The notes under the pieces: model-generated
Database searches by the model: none
Seen by the model: the letters and a program-made list of their open reading frames with translations, nothing else
Told to the model about the DNA's origin: nothing
Program-made: the position numbers and the translations under genes
Origin: Methanoregula sp. UBA247
GTDB lineage: Archaea > Halobacteriota > Methanomicrobia > Methanomicrobiales > Methanospirillaceae
Assembly: GCA_002495055.1 (NCBI GenBank)
Contig: DADR01000033.1
Coordinates: 3,001-11,603 of the forward strand
Reading direction: 5' to 3'
DNA length: 8,603 bases
Part shown: positions 5,468 through 8,603 of the stretch, in pieces
How the letters are laid out: each line of letters opens with the position of its first letter
Numbering within the stretch: the first letter of the stretch is position 1

Positions 5468-6976
5468 ATGAGGGTTCTTCTTGATACTAATATTTTCATC
5501 TCCCGCGAAGCAGATCGGGTTGTTTCATCCGATCTTGCGAGTCTTCTCGGAATATTTAATGAACTGAGATCAGAACTCCTCGTCCACCCTCTTTCTGTAA
5601 CCGAGCTCAAGAACGATAAGGATGAAAAACGCCGTGAAGTAAATCTATCGAAAATACGGGCCTACTCGATTCTTGATAATCCACCGAATCCCACATCTGA
5701 TGCAAAGTATATCTCTTCCATCGGTGAGCCAAAATCCGAACACGACAGAATAGACAATGCGATACTCTTCTGCATTTACAGAAACGCCGTTGATTTTCTT
5801 ATTACTGAAGATCGCGAGATACTTAAAAAATCTCAAAGCCTGGGATTAGAGGACCAGGTCTTCCTTATCGCTGAGGCACTAGTCTTCTTCAACAGATTCA
5901 TCCCGCCCAAGGTTCAGATAGCGACGCCCCCTGCCCTCGTGAAGGCGCATGTCTATGATCTCAACATCGACGATCCAATATTTCGTTCCTTAATTGGGGA
6001 TTATCCCACCTTCCGGCAATGGTTTGAGAGAATTTCCCGGGAGGGTAGGGAATGTTATGTAAGCAGGAGAACGGATGGAACAATCGGAGCGCTCCTCATC
6101 TACAAGATTGAGGATGACCCGATTCCCTCTGTCCCACCCCTCCCAAAAAGGAAACGACTGAAGATCGCTACTCTCAAAGTGACCCATATTGGCTATAAAA
6201 TTGGGGAACTGCTCATTAAAGTCTCCATTGACCTAGCCCTTCACCATGGAATCGATGAGATCTATCTGACCCACTTTATCGAACCAGAAGACCATCTTGT
6301 GGAATTAATTCAGGATTTCGGATTTTTCCAGGCCGCTGTTCTTCCAGGTCAAAGACCAGAGCCAGTATTTATCAAACATCTCAAACTGACCGACCCGTGG
6401 ATATCCTTGGAAAAACCCGTCGAAGTGTCCAGAATATGTTACCCCAGTTTTTATGATGGAGAATTAGTGGGTAAATTCATTATTCCAATTCAGCCTGAAT
6501 ATCATGAAAAACTCTTCACCGATTTCCGAGGGAGAAGACAGAGCCGGTTGCCCGAACATCTCGGAGAATTCGTGACAGAGGGGAATACAATCAAAAAGGC
6601 TTGCCTGACCCAGAGCAAGATCCGGAAACTAAAGCCAGGAGATATTGTTCTATTTTATCGGTCTAAAGACCTCCATGCTATTACATCGCTTGGAGTCGTT
6701 GACCAATTCAACCCAGATACTACCCCCGGAGAGATCATCCGCATTATCGGGAAACGTAGTGTCTATTCAAAAGACGATATCGAAAGATCTATTAAAAATC
6801 GCTCCATAATACTCTTCAGACACCATTTCCACCTAAAAGAGAGCATTTCACTTGACACATTGAAGAGTGCCGGAATTCTGAAAGGCCATCCCCAAACAAT
6901 CACTCAAATCGACCAGGCTGCGTATGAATGGATCAAGACCAACGGAGGTATCGATGAGAGTTTTACTTTCAATTAA
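5468..6976 (+). CDS. multidomain PIN nuclease - GNAT acetyltransferase - ASCH/PUA-like protein
   Basis: 502 residues. Domain 1 (1-140) is a PIN RNase fold: LLDTNIFIS with D6, E46 (SVTELKND), D93/D96 (EHDRIDNAIL) and D115 (LITEDREI), so the acidic site appears complete. Domain 2 (about 180-310) is GNAT-like: a GTIGALLIYKI strand, then LKIATLKV and GYKIGELLIK (242-251) at the acetyl-CoA pyrophosphate loop, where the classic Q/R-x-x-G-x-G/A pattern is only partly kept. Domain 3 (about 335-495) looks ASCH/PUA-like: KFIIPIQPEYHEKLFTD, then KLKPGDIVLFYRS and ITSLGVVDQF. PIN domains cleave RNA with divalent metal, and ASCH/PUA folds bind RNA or modified nucleotides. The target and any acetylated substrate are unknown. 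The ATG at 5468 follows a TATA box directly. The gene overlaps the next by 23 bp. A PIN toxin-like or RNA-repair enzyme is likely; no separate antitoxin is seen. Confidence 0.8.
   Translation: MRVLLDTNIFISREADRVVSSDLASLLGIFNELRSELLVHPLSVTELKNDKDEKRREVNLSKIRAYSILDNPPNPTSDAKYISSIGEPKSEHDRIDNAILFCIYRNAVDFLITEDREILKKSQSLGLEDQVFLIAEALVFFNRFIPPKVQIATPPALVKAHVYDLNIDDPIFRSLIGDYPTFRQWFERISREGRECYVSRRTDGTIGALLIYKIEDDPIPSVPPLPKRKRLKIATLKVTHIGYKIGELLIKVSIDLALHHGIDEIYLTHFIEPEDHLVELIQDFGFFQAAVLPGQRPEPVFIKHLKLTDPWISLEKPVEVSRICYPSFYDGELVGKFIIPIQPEYHEKLFTDFRGRRQSRLPEHLGEFVTEGNTIKKACLTQSKIRKLKPGDIVLFYRSKDLHAITSLGVVDQFNPDTTPGEIIRIIGKRSVYSKDDIERSIKNRSIILFRHHFHLKESISLDTLKSAGILKGHPQTITQIDQAAYEWIKTNGGIDESFTFN
6944..6949 (+). 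promoter_or_regulatory. ribosome binding site for the ASCH gene
   Basis: GGAGGT lies inside the end of the PIN-GNAT gene, four bases before the ATG at 6954. This strong Shine-Dalgarno picks 6954 over the upstream in-frame ATG at 6924 and implies internal initiation on a shared message. Confidence 0.75.
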
Positions 6977-7361
6977 GCCAAAATATGCGGACAAAATTCT
7001 TTGCGGCTCGAAGAAATACGAATTTCGAAAGATTATATTTAAAAATGAAGATATTCGCGAGATTGTGATCTATTCCAGCAGCCCCATGAAAAAAATTGTT
7101 GGCACCTGTGCTATTGGCTCGGTCACCATGGACCGCCCCCCGATACTATGGGAAATGTTTAAGGAAGTCTCCGGACTTTGCGAAGAGGAGTTCTTTTCCT
7201 ACTTTAATGGCAAGGAAAAGGGATATGCCATCGAAATTGAGGGAATTGAGAAATTTGAAAGGCCGGTTGATCCATGGGAATTCAATGAGGATTTTATTCC
7301 TCCTCAGTCCTTCCAATACATCACTGATTCCTTTTATTCGAAAATTTGTGATGCCTCGTAA
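6954..7361 (+). CDS. ASCH-domain (PUA-like) protein
   Basis: 135 residues, a single ASCH domain of usual length. It begins MRVLLSIKPKYADKILCGSK and continues KYEFRK, containing the GxKxxE signature of the ASCH family (G18, K20, E23). Next come a conserved YSSSPMKKIVGTCAIG strand pair (40-55) and GYAIEIEGIEKF (90-101). ASCH domains share the PUA/EVE fold, bind RNA or modified bases, and some act in hydrolysis of modified nucleosides or in regulation (COG4933-like proteins). There is no catalytic assignment here. The start overlaps the upstream PIN-GNAT gene by 23 bp and has a strong Shine-Dalgarno, so the two are translationally linked. Its opening motif resembles the start of domain 3 of the upstream protein (IIPIQPEYHEKLFTD). 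It may present RNA to, or restrain, the PIN nuclease; that is inference. Confidence 0.85.
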   Translation: MRVLLSIKPKYADKILCGSKKYEFRKIIFKNEDIREIVIYSSSPMKKIVGTCAIGSVTMDRPPILWEMFKEVSGLCEEEFFSYFNGKEKGYAIEIEGIEKFERPVDPWEFNEDFIPPQSFQYITDSFYSKICDAS

Positions 7362-7374
7362 AAATTAATGACTC

Positions 7375-7382
7375 TTTTTTTT
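7375..7382 (+). terminator. T8 tract ending the PIN-GNAT-ASCH operon
   Basis: Eight consecutive T begin 13 bases after the ASCH stop. This is a typical archaeal oligo-U termination signal. The small frame at 7384 starts directly behind it, so that frame would need its own promoter or readthrough. Confidence 0.5.
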
Positions 7383-7383
7383 C

Positions 7384-7545
7384 ATGGACCACCCGGATGA
7401 GGTCCGTCAATTTTTCGAGATGCAGTCCCTTGAGGATAGAGCGTTCAGGACAGTCTGGCTTGATTTGGTTAAAGTTGGCTACTGTAGTCGTTGCTGTGGA
7501 AGATATAATAGATCGTGGCAGAGAAAGGCTCAAAAATGTTTCTAA
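7384..7545 (+). CDS. possible 53-residue Cys-containing small protein
   Basis: An ATG two bases after the T8 tract opens a 53-codon frame beginning MDHPDEVRQFFEMQSLED and holding FRTVWLDLVKVGY, then CSRCCGR, ending at TAA 7543-7545. The mix of acidic, basic and hydrophobic residues reads more like a protein than the competing frames here, and C-x2-C-C could be half of a metal site. There is no Shine-Dalgarno. A TATA-like TAAAAATTAATG (7359-7370) about 20 bp upstream could give a leaderless transcript. It may be a complete small gene, or the 5' remnant of a longer one, since the neighbouring frame stays open beyond it. I do not recognise a family. Confidence 0.35.
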   Translation: MDHPDEVRQFFEMQSLEDRAFRTVWLDLVKVGYCSRCCGRYNRSWQRKAQKCF

Positions 7546-7558
7546 AGCTTTGAACGCA

Positions 7559-7568
7559 CTGTATAAAA
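7559..7568 (+). promoter_or_regulatory. TATA-like box with no clear gene behind it
   Basis: CTGTATAAAA is a good archaeal TATA match. About 25-30 bp downstream lies only a 17-codon frame starting with ATGATG (7590) and ending before 7645, followed by AT-rich sequence. It may drive a short RNA or be an orphan promoter left after rearrangement. Confidence 0.3.
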
Positions 7569-7658
7569 GCCCCAGCCGAGCACCGAGACATGATGTTCGA
7601 TTCTACAATTTTTTCAACTTTTGTAAAATTTTTCTGGAAATAATCTGTTACTGAGTAG

Positions 7659-7745
7659 TTATTCGCTATCCCTCTTTAAAAATCCGTTCATTTCCATCAT
7701 GTACTCAAAATCCCCGCGCATATTTTCGTCGATAAAAGTATCAAT
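7659..7745 (-). pseudogene. apparent C-terminal remnant of a gene, cut off by repeat copy 2
   Basis: On the minus strand the frame ends at TAA 7659-7661, and its last 28 or so codons read like real protein: KIDTFIDENMRGDFEYM, then MEMNGFLKRDSE. Upstream on the same strand (from about 7750) the translation turns abruptly into Pro/Gly/Ser-rich low-complexity sequence of the GC-rich repeat, starting near GGGGCCCC (7765-7772). The likely history is that the repeat, or a recombination at it, removed the 5' part. I cannot name the family. A 20-residue peptide from the internal ATG is possible but less likely. Confidence 0.35.
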
Positions 7746-8230
7746 TTTAGGGGTTACGCTCAAAGGGGCCCCAGGCCCCTCGCCGCGTGGGCTTCCCGAC
7801 AGATGTACAGAACAAAGCGAGCCGGTGTCGCGGAGCGGTGCGAGCACGGCGAAGTCGTGCGAAGCGTGCGACGCGGGCGGCGATCTTCCGCTGCTCGGTT
7901 GGTATGCAGACGCTCGGTCATGTTCGTCTCCGCAGGCTCGCGCCTGCTCCGCTCACATCACCTCGCTGTTTCTCTTCGGTTGACTGTTGTGACGAAGACG
8001 CCCCTGGCTTGTCGCTTGCTCCGGCGCCAGCGGCTGCACCGGCCCACTCCTCGCATACCGCTTCGCGGAATGCTCGTCGCTGCTGATGCAAAAATGTAGA
8101 CGCTCAGTGACTCACTCGCACGACGCATCAGGGGCTCGGACTCGATGCTGATGCATCTCGTTACCTTCGCGCCCTGAAGCGATGCTCGTTCGGGCCGCTG
8201 GGCCCCGGACCTTTCGCCCGCTTCGCTCCT

Positions 8231-8250
8231 CCCTCCCTTGAAAGGGAGGG
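8231..8250. repeat. 9-bp perfect hairpin in repeat copy 2
   Basis: CCCTCCCTT and AAGGGAGGG flank GA. It lies almost at the midpoint (about 8237) between the inverted units at 8147-8165 and 8309-8327, suggesting that a larger imperfect palindrome is nested around it. Confidence 0.6.
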
Positions 8251-8307
8251 CAGTAGTTGCGATAGGAACGGAGGTCGGTTTCATGTCGGGGAGGGAGGAC
8301 AAAGCGA

Positions 8308-8445
8308 CGGTTACCGGACGCATCAGCGGACGGTCGCTCGCTTTGTCGGGTGGGTCCAACCGTGGCGATCGCGGACCAACAGAAAACCGAGAGGGCGGGT
8401 CATGGTCACACGGCGCGGTTACGGGACGCATCAGCGGCCTGTCGC
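8308..8445 (+). repeat. pair of 30-bp direct repeats, also present inverted elsewhere
   Basis: The units at 8308-8337 and 8416-8445 match at 27 of 30 positions; their core is GGACGCATCAGCGG. The reverse complement of the first 22 bp recurs at 5015-5036 (20 of 22 with the second unit), and a weaker inverted version lies at 8147-8165. The unit therefore occurs four times in the window, in both orientations, always inside the GC-rich blocks. Confidence 0.6.
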
Positions 8446-8465
8446 GCTGTGTGCCTGGGCGGGCC

Positions 8466-8511
8466 TTGCGTAAAAAAATTTTAAATTCTACGCAATTGCG
8501 TTATTTCGCAA
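8466..8511. promoter_or_regulatory. TTGCG/CGCAA inverted-repeat cluster, possible operator
   Basis: TTGCG at 8466-8470, CGCAA at 8491-8495, TTGCG at 8496-8500 and CGCAA at 8507-8511 form nested inverted repeats, including the perfect 12-bp palindrome ACGCAATTGCGT (8490-8501). An AT-rich stretch (8471-8488) sits between the first two. This looks like a regulator-binding region for a gene beyond the window, though the regulator is unknown. Confidence 0.4.
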
Positions 8512-8556
8512 ATCGGACAACGCACCGCTTTTACTTTCACCCTGCGCACGCCGATG

Positions 8557-8603
8557 TACTATATGCTCTCACGTCGATAGATGTATGGTGAAAAACACCA
8601 TGA
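8557..8603 (+). other. possible promoter and start of a downstream gene cut by the window
   Basis: TACTATATGC (8557-8566) is TATA-like, and an ATG at 8585 lies about 24 bp beyond its centre, the right distance for a leaderless archaeal message. The first codons would be ATG GTG AAA AAC ACC ATG. The same bases form an inverted repeat (ATGGTG, five A, CACCAT; 8585-8601). Only six codons are visible, so the call is weak. Confidence 0.25.

Larger units (their letters stand above)
7750..8465. repeat. GC-rich non-coding repeat block, copy 2 (extended)
   Basis: This roughly 700-bp GC-rich block has no believable coding frame; all frames give Arg/Ser/Ala-rich low complexity. It carries the same ordered blocks as the tract at 4758-5180, in the same orientation, between about 8071 and 8250. 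It also has extra material on both sides. Left, 7780-7960 is rich in GCG/GAGC/GCGAAG reiterations and begins at GGGGCCCCAGGCCCC (7765-7779). Right, 8308-8445 holds two near-identical 30-bp units. The edges are abrupt: AT-rich DNA resumes at about 8471. It is probably a degenerate dispersed or MITE-like element, since no transposase is present. Confidence 0.6.

Noticed and set aside
7590..7655. C/D box guide RNA after the TATA-like box at 7559
   Set aside because: ATGATGT only partly fits box C, a CTGA occurs near 7651, but no internal C'/D' boxes are visible and the length and spacing fit poorly.
4758..8465. CRISPR array
   Set aside because: The repeated units are few, irregularly spaced, in both orientations and diverged, with no constant spacer length and no cas1/cas2. 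The Cas4-like domain is part of a DUF2779 protein, not an adaptation module.
7699..8591. Several overlapping frames on both strands in the second GC-rich block
   Set aside because: At least five mutually overlapping frames with biased composition. One merely repeats VTGRISG because of the 30-bp DNA repeats.

Overview
The window looks like a piece of a methanogenic archaeon's chromosome, most likely from the Methanomicrobiales or a relative. The case rests on an archaeal-type RNase J at the left edge, TATA boxes about 25-30 bp ahead of starts with little or no leader, oligo-T termination signals and moderate GC. No rRNA, intact tRNA, transposase or CRISPR array was seen, so the placement is inference.

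Layout. (1) 1-606 is the 3' end of an RNase J-type beta-CASP ribonuclease, a core gene. From general knowledge, this gene often sits in a mevalonate/isoprenoid cluster in these archaea; here accessory DNA follows it instead. (2) 607-1148 has no convincing gene, but holds a compact run of short inverted repeats (669-842) and a T9 tract. (3) 1149-3679, minus strand, is a two-gene operon of nucleases. A Cas4/RecB-like PD-(D/E)XK domain fused to a DnaQ-like DUF2779 domain comes first, and 17 bp later a NucS/DUF91-like PD-(D/E)XK protein. (4) Divergent from it, 3810-4586 encodes an unrecognised protein. Its C-terminal topoisomerase-type zinc ribbon lies in the same frame behind an in-frame TAA (4587-4757). 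(5) 4758-5400 is a GC-rich non-coding repeat block. (6) 5468-7361, plus strand, is a compact operon: a PIN-GNAT-ASCH/PUA-like multidomain protein, overlapped by 23 bp by a small ASCH-domain protein. (7) 7384-7545 may encode a 53-residue protein. (8) 7659-7745, minus strand, looks like the detached C-terminus of a gene. It abuts a second GC-rich repeat block (about 7750-8465) related to the first. (9) 8466-8603 is AT-rich, with TTGCG/CGCAA inverted repeats and a TATA-like box, as if leading into the next gene.

Reading. The window resembles a small accessory or defence-type islet downstream of a core RNA-processing gene. It carries two cassettes that act on nucleic acids: a DNA-nuclease pair with a divergent zinc-ribbon gene, and a predicted RNase/acetyltransferase/RNA-binding pair. 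Degenerate copies of one repeat family flank the second cassette, and damaged genes sit next to the repeats. A defence or toxin-like role is inferred from domain content and context; nothing in the sequence proves it.
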